Source: an uncultured Desulfuromonas sp.
GTDB lineage: Bacteria; Desulfobacterota; Desulfuromonadia; Desulfuromonadales; Trichloromonadaceae
Length of the DNA stretch: 7,625 nt
Direction of reading: 5' to 3'
Assembly (NCBI GenBank): GCA_937982495.1
Contig: CALJLX010000643.1
Location: forward strand, 1 to 7,625
Position 1 is the stretch's first letter, and each line of letters begins with the position of its first letter. Below are positions 1 through 6,668 of this stretch, one piece after another. The position numbers and the translations under genes are program-made. The notes below the pieces were generated by a model. It searched no databases. It saw nothing but the letters and a program-made list of their open reading frames with translations, and was not told where the DNA came from.

Positions 1-1025
1 ATCTCCTGCCCCGGCAGAATCATGCCGAACATCGAGACGTTGAAGCGGTTGAGGACCAGGCCGAAGATCACCAGCCCGGCGGCCCGCAGCTGCATGGCCT
101 TGTCGGCGCGGATGCGGTTTTGCAGGAACATCCAGAAGGGCAGCAGCAACCCGACGACGACCTCGGCGATGAACAGGGTGGTGAGCACCGGCCGGTCGAA
201 GAAAGGGCCTTCGGCCAGGACCAGCAGGGCATAGAGCTTGACCAGCATGTAGACACCCATGACCCAGGGGATGATCCGGGTCAGGGTGGCGAGCAGGTCC
301 GACTCGTCCGGCTGGCCCATGTAGCGGTGGACCAGGCTGGCTTCGAGGATGACGATGGCGAGACCGGTGAAGATCGCCGAGAGCCAGAACTGCAAGGGGA
401 GCAGCGGGTTGTACCAGAGGGGGTGGAGCTTGTCGACGGCGATGAGGAAGAAGGTGCCGAGGGTCGACTGGTGCAAGGTCGAGATCATCGCCGCCAGGAT
501 CGCGAAGGGCAGTTGCAGGTTACGCAGCAGCCGCAGCGGGATGTGCCAGCCGAAGCGCTCCGACACCGGATGGAGAAACTCAAGGAAGAGGACGGTGGTG
601 TAGGCCATGACGCACATGGAGACTTCGAACATGGGCGAATGGACGTTCCAGTTCCAGGGGAAGAGGACATAGATCCCCCGGTGCGGCTGGCCGAGGTCGA
701 GCATCAGCCCGACGCAGACCAGCGAATAGCCGAGAAAACCGGTGACGATCGCCGGCCGCACCAGCGGTTCGAGCTTGCGGATGTGGAAGACGTGGGCGAC
801 CACGCCGATGGTGAAGGCCCCCGCCGCCAGCGGGACGGCGGTGACGACGTCGAAGGAGATCCACAGCCCCCAGGGATAGGTGTCGTTGAGGTTGGTGGTC
901 GCGCCCAGGCCGAAAATGAAGCGGATCGCCGAACCGACGGCCGCCAGGAAGACCAGGAAGATCAGAAATTTGATGAAGCGATGATAGCCCTGTATTTCGT
1001 TGAGAATCACTCTGGCCGGGGTCAT
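1..1025 (-). CDS. HybB-like (NrfD/PsrC superfamily) integral membrane subunit of formate dehydrogenase, 3' end cut by window
   Basis: Probable quinone-reactive membrane subunit that takes electrons from the iron-sulfur subunit. The frame is open from ATG at 1025 to the window edge, giving 341 residues; E. coli HybB is about 390, so roughly 50 are missing. About nine hydrophobic helices are visible, near residues 19-39, 57-80, 92-112, 132-152, 171-195, 213-235, 253-273, 283-303 and 315-335. HybB-like motifs include TYPWGLWISFDV (49-60), LDLGQPHR (109-116), HSPMFEVS (129-136), STLHQSTLG (182-190) and LNRFNVS (325-331). The start overlaps the upstream stop as ATGA, and AAGGAG lies 8 bases upstream (1034..1039). 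E. coli FDH-N instead uses a short haem b subunit, FdnI, at this position. The family has no haem-binding requirement and is linked to menaquinone chemistry and possible proton movement. Family assignment is secure; direction of electron flow and pumping are inferred. Confidence 0.93.
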   Translation of the reverse strand, partial: MTPARVILNEIQGYHRFIKFLIFLVFLAAVGSAIRFIFGLGATTNLNDTYPWGLWISFDVVTAVPLAAGAFTIGVVAHVFHIRKLEPLVRPAIVTGFLGYSLVCVGLMLDLGQPHRGIYVLFPWNWNVHSPMFEVSMCVMAYTTVLFLEFLHPVSERFGWHIPLRLLRNLQLPFAILAAMISTLHQSTLGTFFLIAVDKLHPLWYNPLLPLQFWLSAIFTGLAIVILEASLVHRYMGQPDESDLLATLTRIIPWVMGVYMLVKLYALLVLAEGPFFDRPVLTTLFIAEVVVGLLLPFWMFLQNRIRADKAMQLRAAGLVIFGLVLNRFNVSMFGMILPGQE

Positions 1026-1888
1026 TTCGGGTTCTCCTTATGCTCGTTCGCGGAATCTTCGGTCGCTGACGGGGTCGTACCCTGGGCCTCTTCCCGGGCC
1101 TTGCGGATGCGTTCCTTGCGGTGCTGGAACCAGGTGATGGCCGAGAGGGTGCCGCCGACGCCGATGAAGATGCCGGGGACCAGGCGCAGCGCCTGCCAGG
1201 TGTAGGAGGGGAGCGCCCGCATCGTCACCGGCTTGAAGCCGAGCTCGTCGAAGGGCAGGGCGGTGAGGTAGATGACTCCGGTGCCCCCGGCTTCTTCCTT
1301 GCCGTAGACCTTGGGCAGGTATTTGTCGGGATGGGCGGTGATGCGCCGTTCCGCTTCCTTGATCATCGCTCCCCGGGGACCGTAGCTGATGGCCGTTGGG
1401 CAGGCGGTGGCGCAGGCCGGCTCCAGTCCTTCCTTGACCCGGCTATGGCAGCCGGTGCACTTGCGCACCAGGGGAAAGGCCTTGCTCCACTCGTACTTGG
1501 GGACGCCGAAGGGGCAGGCGATCATGCAGAAGCGGCAGCCGATGCAACGGCTGGAATGGTAGACCACCGGCCCTTCCGGCGTCTTCTCGAAGGCGCCGAC
1601 GGGGCAGACCGAGGCGCAGGCCGGCTCGTTGCAGTGCATGCACATCTCTTTGTAGAAGGCGAACTCGTTCTGCCCGTTCTTCTGGTAGTCGCGGAACTTG
1701 ATGCGGGTAAAGGTGTGTTCGCTCATCGCCGGCGGGTTCTGGTAGCCCTCGCCGGAGAAGAAGGTCGTTTGCTCCGCCGGCAGCTGGTTCCACTGCTTGC
1801 AGGCGACCTGGCAGCCCCGGCAGCCGGTGCATTTGGTCATGTCGATGAGAAACGCCATATCCTGGGAAAAGTCCTTGCGGCCGCTCAT
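1022..1888 (-). CDS. fdnH: formate dehydrogenase iron-sulfur (beta) subunit with C-terminal membrane anchor
   Basis: Electron-transfer subunit carrying electrons from the catalytic subunit to the membrane subunit. The 288 residues are close to E. coli FdnH (about 294). Sixteen cysteines in four ferredoxin-type groups would hold four [4Fe-4S] clusters: C20/23/26/30, C83/86/91/95, C115/118/121/125 and C144/147/159/163. A single hydrophobic helix near residues 233-254 is followed by a basic stretch (HRKERIRK), matching the C-terminal anchor of FdnH and HybA. There is no N-terminal signal peptide, so export would be by hitchhiking with the Tat-targeted catalytic subunit, as known for FDH-N. The ATG at 1888 overlaps the upstream stop as ATGA, with a G-rich ribosome-binding sequence about 7 bases before it (1896..1902). 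Its own stop overlaps the next gene in the same way, so the three genes are probably translationally coupled. HybA-like is an alternative family label. Confidence 0.96.
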   Translation of the reverse strand: MSGRKDFSQDMAFLIDMTKCTGCRGCQVACKQWNQLPAEQTTFFSGEGYQNPPAMSEHTFTRIKFRDYQKNGQNEFAFYKEMCMHCNEPACASVCPVGAFEKTPEGPVVYHSSRCIGCRFCMIACPFGVPKYEWSKAFPLVRKCTGCHSRVKEGLEPACATACPTAISYGPRGAMIKEAERRITAHPDKYLPKVYGKEEAGGTGVIYLTALPFDELGFKPVTMRALPSYTWQALRLVPGIFIGVGGTLSAITWFQHRKERIRKAREEAQGTTPSATEDSANEHKENPK

Positions 1889-4800
1889 GCCTCAATCCCC
1901 CCTTTCTCGATGTTGCACAGAAACGCCTTGTATTCGGGGATCGTGGTGTTGGCGCAGCCGACCGCCGCGGTCAGGACGTTGGCGCTGTCCCCCTTGGCCA
2001 GTCCGGCGAAGCCGAAGTGCCAGGGCAGGCCCACCTGTTCCACCATCCGCCCGCCGATGCGCAGCGGCTTGATGCGCGAAGTCACCAGCGCCCGGGCCTG
2101 GATGTTTCCCCGCTCGGAGGAGATGGTCACCATGTCGCCGTTCTTGATCCCCTTCCAGCTCGCCAGCCCCTCGCTCATTTCCACGAACATGTCGGGCACC
2201 AGCTCAACCAGCCAGGGGAGGTTGCGGGTCATGGCCCCGGCCTGCCAGTGTTCGGAAACCCGGTAGGTGGTGCCGATGTAGGGGAACTTCTCGCGGTTGC
2301 TGAGCTTGGCCGGAGGCCGCACCGCCGGGTTGGTCTGCTGCGCGCAGAGCAGGTTGCCGGTGGGGCTTTCCATCGGCTCGTAATGGACCGGGAAGGGGCC
2401 GTCGGCGAGGCCCGCCGCGTAGAGCCGGCCGAAGCCTTCGGCGTTCATGATGAAGGGATAGCGGCCGTCGGGTTTGTTCATCGGCGGCCAGGGCCCGTCG
2501 GGGACATCCCCTTCCCATTTGCCGGTGAGCTCGTTCCAGGCGATGACCGTGCGCTTGGGATTCCACGGCCGGCCGTCGGGATCGACGGAGGCGCGGTTGT
2601 AGAGCACCCGCCGGTTCACCGGCCAGCACCAGGCCCAGTTGTGGTACATCTCCAGGCCGGTGGGGTCTTCCTTGCCCCGCCGCTGCATGAGATTGCCCGC
2701 GTCGGTGTAGGAGCCGCAGTAGAGCCAGTTGCCCGAGAGGGTCGAGCCGTCGGCCTGCAAGGCGGCGAAGGCCGGCACCTGCTGGCCTTTTTTATAGAGC
2801 TTGCCGTTGATCTCCACATCGCGGGTGAACTGGCCGTTGATCTCGCGGGCGACCATTTCGATGTCGGGCTCATGGCCGTCGCCGTAGTTCCAGGCCAGGT
2901 TGAGGATCGGTTCGGGAAAGACCCCGCCCTTGGCGTAGAGGTCTTTGAGCCGCCGATAAAGCTGATCGATGATGAAGGCGTCGCTTTCGGCCTCGCCCGG
3001 GGGATCGACCGCCTTGTAGCGCCACTGGGCCCAACGCCCCGAGTTGGCGACGCTCCCCTGTTTTTCCACGGAACTGGCGGCGGGGAGGAGGAAAACCTCG
3101 GTCTGGATCTCTTTCGGATCGACGCCGGGGCGTTTCCAGAAGACGCTGGTATCCGTTTCCCAGAGATCGACCGCCACCATCCACTTGAGCTTGGCCAGAC
3201 CTGCGCCGATGGCCAGGGAGTCGGGGCCGCCGACGATGGGGTTGGTGCCCATGCAGAAGAGACCGTCGAAGCCCCCCTGCTGGAGGCGATCCATGAGCAT
3301 GATGAAGGAGTAGTTGCCCCCGCGTTTGGGCAGATAGTCGAAGGCGAAGTCGTTGGCCGCCGTGGCCTGCTCGCCCCACCAGGCCTTGAGCAGGCTGACC
3401 ACGTATTTGGGGGTGTTGCTCCACCAGTTGGCGCTCTTTTCGTCCGTCGCCTTGGGGGTGATCTTGGTCAGGTAGTCGGCCAGGTCGAGATCGGTGATCT
3501 CCGGCGATTTGAGGTAGCCGGGGATGATGTGGTAGAGCAGGGCCATGTCCGTCGAGCCCTGGACGTTGGCCTCGCCGCGCAGGGCGTTGATGCCGCCGCC
3601 GGCGATGCCGATGTTGCCGAGGAGCAGTTGCAGCATGGCGTAGGAGCGCACGTTCTGGGTGCCGTAGGTGTGCTGGGTGGTGCCCATGGCGTACATGATG
3701 GTCGCCGCCTTGTCCGGGCGGGCGGTTTCGCACAGGGTCCGGGTGACGGCCAGGAAATCCTGAATGGCCGTGCCGGTGATCTCGCAGACCAGCTCCGGGG
3801 TGTACTCGGCGTAATGGGCCTTGAGCAGCTGATAGACGCAGCGCGGATCCTGCAGGCTGGGATCGCGCAACGGCCGACCCTCGGCGTCGGTCTGGTACTT
3901 CCAGCTGCCCTTGTCGTAGCTGTAGGTTTCCGCGTTGTAGCCGGAGAAAAGGCCGTCCTGGTAGTCGAAGCCCTCGTCGATGAGGAAGGAGGCGTTGGTG
4001 TAGTTGACCACATAGTCCCGATGGATCAGGTCATTTTTCAGGGCATGGTTGATGATGCCGCCGATGAAGGCGATATCGGTGCCCGGTCGCAGCTGGGCGT
4101 AGATATCGGCCTTGGAGGAGGTGCGGGTGTAGCGGGGATCGACGGAAATGAGCTTGGCCCCGCGATCCATCGCCTTCTCCACATATTTGAAGGAGATCGG
4201 GTGGTTCTCGGCGGGGTTGGAGCCGATGCAGAGGATCACGTCGGCATGTTGAATGTCGTTCCAGTGGTTGGTCATCGCGCCGCGACCGAAGGAGGCTGCC
4301 AGACCGGCAACCGTGGCGCTGTGTCATATTCGTGCCTGATGTTCGAGGTAGGCGACGCCCATGGCCCGGGAGAACTTGCTCCACAGATAGCATTCCTCGC
4401 TGTCGAGGGCGGCGCCGCCGAGAAAGGCCATCCCCTCGTTGCGGTTGACGGTGTAGGTCTTGCCGTCGCGGGTTTCGGTCTTGACGAAGTTTTTGTCCCG
4501 GGAGTCCTTCATCAGCTCGGCGATGCGATTCATCGTCCAGTCCCAGGACTTCTCCTCCCATTTGTCGCTGCCCGCGGCGCGGTACTGCACCTTGCTCAGG
4601 CGCCGTTCGTTGTTGGCCACCTGGAAGAGGGCGCTCCCCTTGGAGCAGAGCGCCCCCTGGTTGATGGGATGCTCGGGATCCCCCTCGATATTGACGATCT
4701 TGCCGTTTTTGGTGTGGACCAGCATGCCGCAGCCGACCGCGCAGTAAGGGCAGACGGTGGTGCTCACCTGCAAGCCCTTGGTGCGCAGATCGGGGGAGTC

Positions 4801-4896
4801 GGCGCTCGCCTTGGCCTGTTTGCCGCTCAGCGCCAGGGTGCCGGCGGCCAGTCCGCTGCCCTTGAGAAAATTTCTTCGTGAAATACCCATGACCAT
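1885..4896 (-). CDS. fdnG: selenocysteine-containing formate dehydrogenase catalytic (alpha) subunit, Tat-exported
   Basis: Molybdenum or tungsten bis-MGD enzyme oxidising formate to CO2, expected on the periplasmic side. Reading the TGA at 4324..4326 as selenocysteine gives 1003 residues, near E. coli FdnG (1015). A twin-arginine signal SRRNFLK (6-12) precedes a hydrophobic stretch and a likely AKA cleavage site (28-30). One [4Fe-4S] cluster is held by C49, C52, C56 and C84, with the family's conserved lysine at K86. Sec191 is followed by His192 in the context HQARI-U-HSATVAGLA, closely matching the FdnG active site. Later family landmarks are TTQHTYGTQNVRS, MGTNPIVGG and a C-terminal MGD-binding domain with EMSEGLASWKGIKNGD. 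First gene of a three-gene operon, with a sigma-54 promoter 55 bases upstream. The start may be ATG 4896 or ATG 4890, which are 4 and 10 bases from the AAGGAG. ORF callers split this into 190- and 796-residue pieces; it is not a pseudogene. Confidence 0.97.
4294..4312 (-). promoter_or_regulatory. bacterial SECIS hairpin of fdnG
   Basis: Fifteen bases into the sequence counted from the U of UGA, the transcript reads GGUUGCC-GGUCU-GGCAGCC. This is a 7-base-pair stem (one G-U pair) with a five-base loop. Counted from that U, it carries U17, G23 and U24, the positions known to contact SelB in E. coli fdhF. The loop and its distance from UGA match the fdhF and fdnG elements. It would recruit SelB with Sec-tRNA. 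Confidence 0.93.
4324..4326 (-). other. in-frame UGA decoded as selenocysteine (residue 191 of FdnG)
   Basis: The minus-strand TGA sits in frame between ...HQARI and HSATVAGL..., exactly where formate dehydrogenases carry Sec or Cys beside a conserved His. The reading frame continues without error for 812 further residues of unbroken homologous sequence. This rules out a chance stop and implies that the genome carries selA, selB, selC and selD elsewhere. Confidence 0.96.
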
Positions 4897-4900
4897 CTCT

Positions 4901-4906
4901 CTCCTT
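4901..4906 (-). promoter_or_regulatory. ribosome-binding site of fdnG with two candidate starts
   Basis: AAGGAG lies 4 bases before the ATG ending at 4896 and 10 bases before the in-frame ATG at 4890. Neither spacing is ideal, so the first two residues (Met-Val) may not be made. Either start leaves the twin-arginine motif intact. Confidence 0.75.
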
Positions 4907-4946
4907 GTGAATGTGTGCCCCCGTCATGAAGGCGGGCTCATTCTTT

Positions 4947-4967
4947 CTTGGCAACGCCCGTGCCAAG
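4947..4967. repeat. perfect inverted repeat CTTGGCA-N7-TGCCAAG enclosing the sigma-54 promoter
   Basis: Seven-base arms at 4947..4953 and 4961..4967 are perfect reverse complements. The symmetry arises partly because the -24 element TTGGCA and the -12 region TTGCCAAG mirror each other. The opposite strand reads TTGGCAAC-N4-GTGC, a poorer sigma-54 match. It could be a second protein's operator overlapping the promoter, or coincidence. Confidence 0.7.
4951..4966 (-). promoter_or_regulatory. sigma-54 (RpoN) -24/-12 promoter of the formate dehydrogenase operon
   Basis: The minus strand reads TTGGCACG-GGCG-TTGC, a full match to the sigma-54 consensus TTGGCACG-N4-TTGC. The invariant GG is at 4964-4963 and the invariant GC at 4952-4951, with the required spacing. 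Transcription would begin near 4939, giving a leader of about 43 bases ending in the AAGGAG of fdnG. Sigma-54 promoters need an ATP-driven activator, and the divergent gene encodes exactly that class. Confidence 0.9.
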
Positions 4968-5066
4968 CCCTTCCCGCCTTTCGACAAACTGTGTTTTCGC
5001 AGTCAAAACAACTAGTAACGTAAACGCTTTGGACGGCGTTGCGAGCGGCCGACGAACCTTCCCGCC

Positions 5067-5101
5067 GGGTCGGAGCGACCCAGTCGGGTCATTCCGACCC
5101 G
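5067..5101. promoter_or_regulatory. two tandem GGGTC-N5-GACCC palindromes, candidate upstream activator sites
   Basis: Copy one is at 5067..5081, with arms extending to GGGTCG/CGACCC around a 3-base centre. Copy two is at 5086..5100, with arms extending to CGGGTC/GACCCG at 5085..5101. The centres are 19 bases apart. They lie about 135 and 154 bases upstream of the predicted start of the sigma-54 transcript, within the usual range of NtrC-type enhancers. The spacers differ (GGAGC and ATTCC) while the arms are identical, as expected for a dimer-binding site. Binding by the adjacent regulator is inferred. Confidence 0.72.
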
Positions 5102-5227
5102 CTGCGCGGCGGCGCCGGCGGCGAAATAGGGGATCGTCGGGGAGGCCATGCGCGGCTTCGCCGGGGCGCAAGGGGCCATTTTCCGGGAGTCGGCGGGGAA
5201 GGGGATCTTTTACCGTCGGGGATTGCC

Positions 5228-5257
5228 TTGGATTGTGGCGCTTTTTGCATGTATCAT
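5228..5257 (+). promoter_or_regulatory. possible sigma-70-type promoter of the response regulator gene
   Basis: TATCAT at 5252..5257 matches five of six bases of a -10 box. An 18-base spacer separates it from TTGGAT (5228..5233), a poor -35 that matches only the first three bases. Transcription would start near 5264, leaving a leader of about 20 bases that contains the ribosome-binding site. No sigma-54 motif with correct spacing precedes this gene closely. Confidence 0.35.
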
Positions 5258-5271
5258 GGGCGAGCCGAGGC

Positions 5272-5279
5272 AAGGGAGG
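5272..5279 (+). promoter_or_regulatory. ribosome-binding site that fixes the start of the response regulator
   Basis: AAGGGAGG directly abuts the ATG at 5280 with no spacer, but lies 6 bases before the in-frame ATG at 5286. The later ATG also places the receiver-domain sequence MENRILICDDEE at its normal distance from the N terminus. The 5286 start is therefore preferred over 5280 and over more upstream in-frame starts (5148, 5256). Confidence 0.8.
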
Positions 5280-5285
5280 ATGGAT

Positions 5286-6668
5286 ATGGAAAACCGGATT
5301 CTGATCTGTGACGACGAAGAGGGGATGCTGCGCTACCTGGGGAAGATGGTTAAAACCTGGGGCTATGAGGTCGAGACCTTCACCAGTCCGACCCTTTTGG
5401 TCCGGCGTCTCGAAGAGACGGAAGGGGGCGGGGATCTGCTCCTGCTTGACGTGAAGATGCCGGAGATGGATGGGATCGAGGCCCTGCGCCGGGTGCGCAA
5501 GGCCCGTCCCGAGCTGACGGTGGTGATGATGACCGGACACGGCACCATCGAGTCGGCGGTGGAGGCGATGAAGCTCGGCGCCTACGACTATCTGACCAAG
5601 CCCTTTCCCCAGGAAAAGCTCTTCGCCCTGATCCAGCACTGCCTGGAGCGGGAACGGCTGATCGAGGAAAACCAGTCGCTGAAAAAAGAGCTGCGCGAGC
5701 GCCAGACGCCGCCGGAACCGGTCTTTCGCAGCACTCGTTTCGGCGAAGTCGTCGACCTGGCGCGCCAGGTCGCGGACAGCGACTCGAATGTCCTGATCCT
5801 CGGCGAGAGCGGCACCGGCAAGGAACTCATCGCCCGGCTCATCCATGACGCCGGCCCCCGCGCCAACCGGCGTTTTCTCGCCGTGAACTGCGCCGCCTTC
5901 TCGGAAACGCTTCTTGAAAGTCAGCTCTTTGGCCACATCAAGGGCGCCTTCACCGGCGCCGTGCAGGCGCAGAAGGGTCTCCTCGACGAGGCGCACGAAG
6001 GGACGCTGTTCCTCGACGAGGTCGGCGACCTCAGTCCCAGCCTGCAAGCCAAGCTGCTGCGGGTGCTGCAACTGGGCGAGTTCATCCCCGTCGGCGCGAC
6101 CCGGCCGCGTCAGGTCGATGTGCGCTTTGTCGCCGCCACCAACAAGAACCTCGCCGAGGAGGTGCGCCAGGGGAATTTCCGCGAGGATCTCTTCTACCGG
6201 CTCAACGTCTTCGCCCTGGAACTGCCGCCGCTGCGGGAGCGCCCCGAGGATATCGAACCGCTGGCCGATCATTTTCTCCAGCGGCTGGCTCGCAAATCCC
6301 GCCGCCCGCCCAAAGGGCTGACGGCGAGGGCTTTAGCCGTCATGCACGGCTACCACTGGCCGGGGAACGTGCGCGAGCTGGAAAATGTCATCGAACGCGG
6401 GGCGATTCTCGCCCGGGGGGAATACATCGACGTCGCCATGCTCCCCTTCAAGCCGGGGGCCGTTCCCCCCGTCGCCGCTCCCCCTTCGGAACACGGCGCC
6501 CCTCTCGGCCTGCGCGAGGCCGAACGGCGCGAGATGATCCGGGCCCTGCGCCGGACCGGCTGGAACAAGAGCCAGGCGGCCCTGCTCCTCGGCGTCACCC
6601 GCAAGACCATCGACCGCAAGATCAAGGACTTCGGACTCACTCCCGCCGATCTGGAGGAACGGCCATGA
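5286..6668 (+). CDS. sigma-54-dependent response regulator, NtrC family (receiver, AAA+, Fis-type HTH)
   Basis: Cytoplasmic transcription activator of 460 residues, normal for the family. The receiver domain (about 3-120) has acidic D9/D10, phospho-acceptor D55 in LLLLDVKMP, T83 and K105. A linker, probably helical (about 120-145), leads to the AAA+ domain (about 147-380). Here Walker A is GESGTGKE (173-180), the sigma-54 contact loop is GAFTGA (220-225), and Walker B is LFLDE (241-245). FREDLFYRLNVF and the HWPGNVRELEN signature follow. A proline-rich linker (about 389-405) leads to a Fis-type helix-turn-helix (about 425-451, ASN-KSQAALLLGVTRKTIDRK-like core). All functional motifs are intact, so it should hydrolyse ATP and open sigma-54 promoters. 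It overlaps the kinase gene by ATGA and is divergent from a sigma-54-controlled formate dehydrogenase operon, its likely target. It resembles AtoC/ZraR-type regulators, but no specific name is warranted. Confidence 0.96.
   Translation: MENRILICDDEEGMLRYLGKMVKTWGYEVETFTSPTLLVRRLEETEGGGDLLLLDVKMPEMDGIEALRRVRKARPELTVVMMTGHGTIESAVEAMKLGAYDYLTKPFPQEKLFALIQHCLERERLIEENQSLKKELRERQTPPEPVFRSTRFGEVVDLARQVADSDSNVLILGESGTGKELIARLIHDAGPRANRRFLAVNCAAFSETLLESQLFGHIKGAFTGAVQAQKGLLDEAHEGTLFLDEVGDLSPSLQAKLLRVLQLGEFIPVGATRPRQVDVRFVAATNKNLAEEVRQGNFREDLFYRLNVFALELPPLRERPEDIEPLADHFLQRLARKSRRPPKGLTARALAVMHGYHWPGNVRELENVIERGAILARGEYIDVAMLPFKPGAVPPVAAPPSEHGAPLGLREAERREMIRALRRTGWNKSQAALLLGVTRKTIDRKIKDFGLTPADLEERP

Larger units (their letters stand above)
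4897..5285. other. 389-base divergent intergenic control region
   Basis: Separates the minus-strand formate dehydrogenase operon from the plus-strand regulator gene. From left to right it holds the fdnG leader and ribosome-binding site, a sigma-54 promoter within an inverted repeat, a stretch of 38% GC at 4981..5030, a weak AACGC-N8-GCGTT dyad (5023..5040), two tandem GGGTC-N5-GACCC palindromes, a GC-rich stretch (about 5101..5200) with nothing recognisable, and a possible sigma-70 promoter for the regulator. I see no credible small gene, RNA gene or intrinsic terminator in it. Confidence 0.85.

Noticed and set aside
120..2266. Plus-strand open frames (120..1205 and 1121..2266) antisense to the membrane and iron-sulfur subunit genes
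   Set aside because: The composition is that of a codon shadow, there are no ribosome-binding sites of note, and the opposite strand carries clear homologous genes.
4324..4326. Nonsense mutation or frameshift making fdnG a pseudogene
   Set aside because: The TGA is exactly at the Sec active-site position, the frame is unchanged on both sides, and a SECIS hairpin in the correct register follows.
2017..4881. Plus-strand open frame of 954 codons antisense to fdnG
   Set aside because: Its translation is low-complexity (Gly/Ala/Val/Asp-rich) with no recognisable domain, and it mirrors a well-supported gene. Long antisense frames are expected in GC-rich coding DNA.
4948..4963. Plus-strand sigma-54 promoter for the regulator gene (TTGGCAAC-N4-GTGC)
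   Set aside because: It is a weaker match that arises from the inverted repeat, and it would leave a leader of about 310 bases before the regulator start.
5106..5123. GC-rich palindromic run resembling a terminator stem
   Set aside because: No T-run follows, and it is a simple GGC/GCC repetition common in this GC-rich DNA.
5233..5250. Second sigma-54 site near the regulator start (TGGCGC...TGCA)
   Set aside because: The GG and GC elements are two bases too close together for sigma-54.
4897..5285. Molybdenum-cofactor riboswitch or other structured leader RNA
   Set aside because: The predicted fdnG leader is only about 43 bases, and I see no matching conserved core or extended helices.
4938..6272. 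Minus-strand open frame of 444 codons antisense to the response regulator and running into the control region
   Set aside because: Its internal part is the antisense of conserved AAA+ coding sequence, and its 3' end would run through the sigma-54 promoter. It has no recognisable domain.
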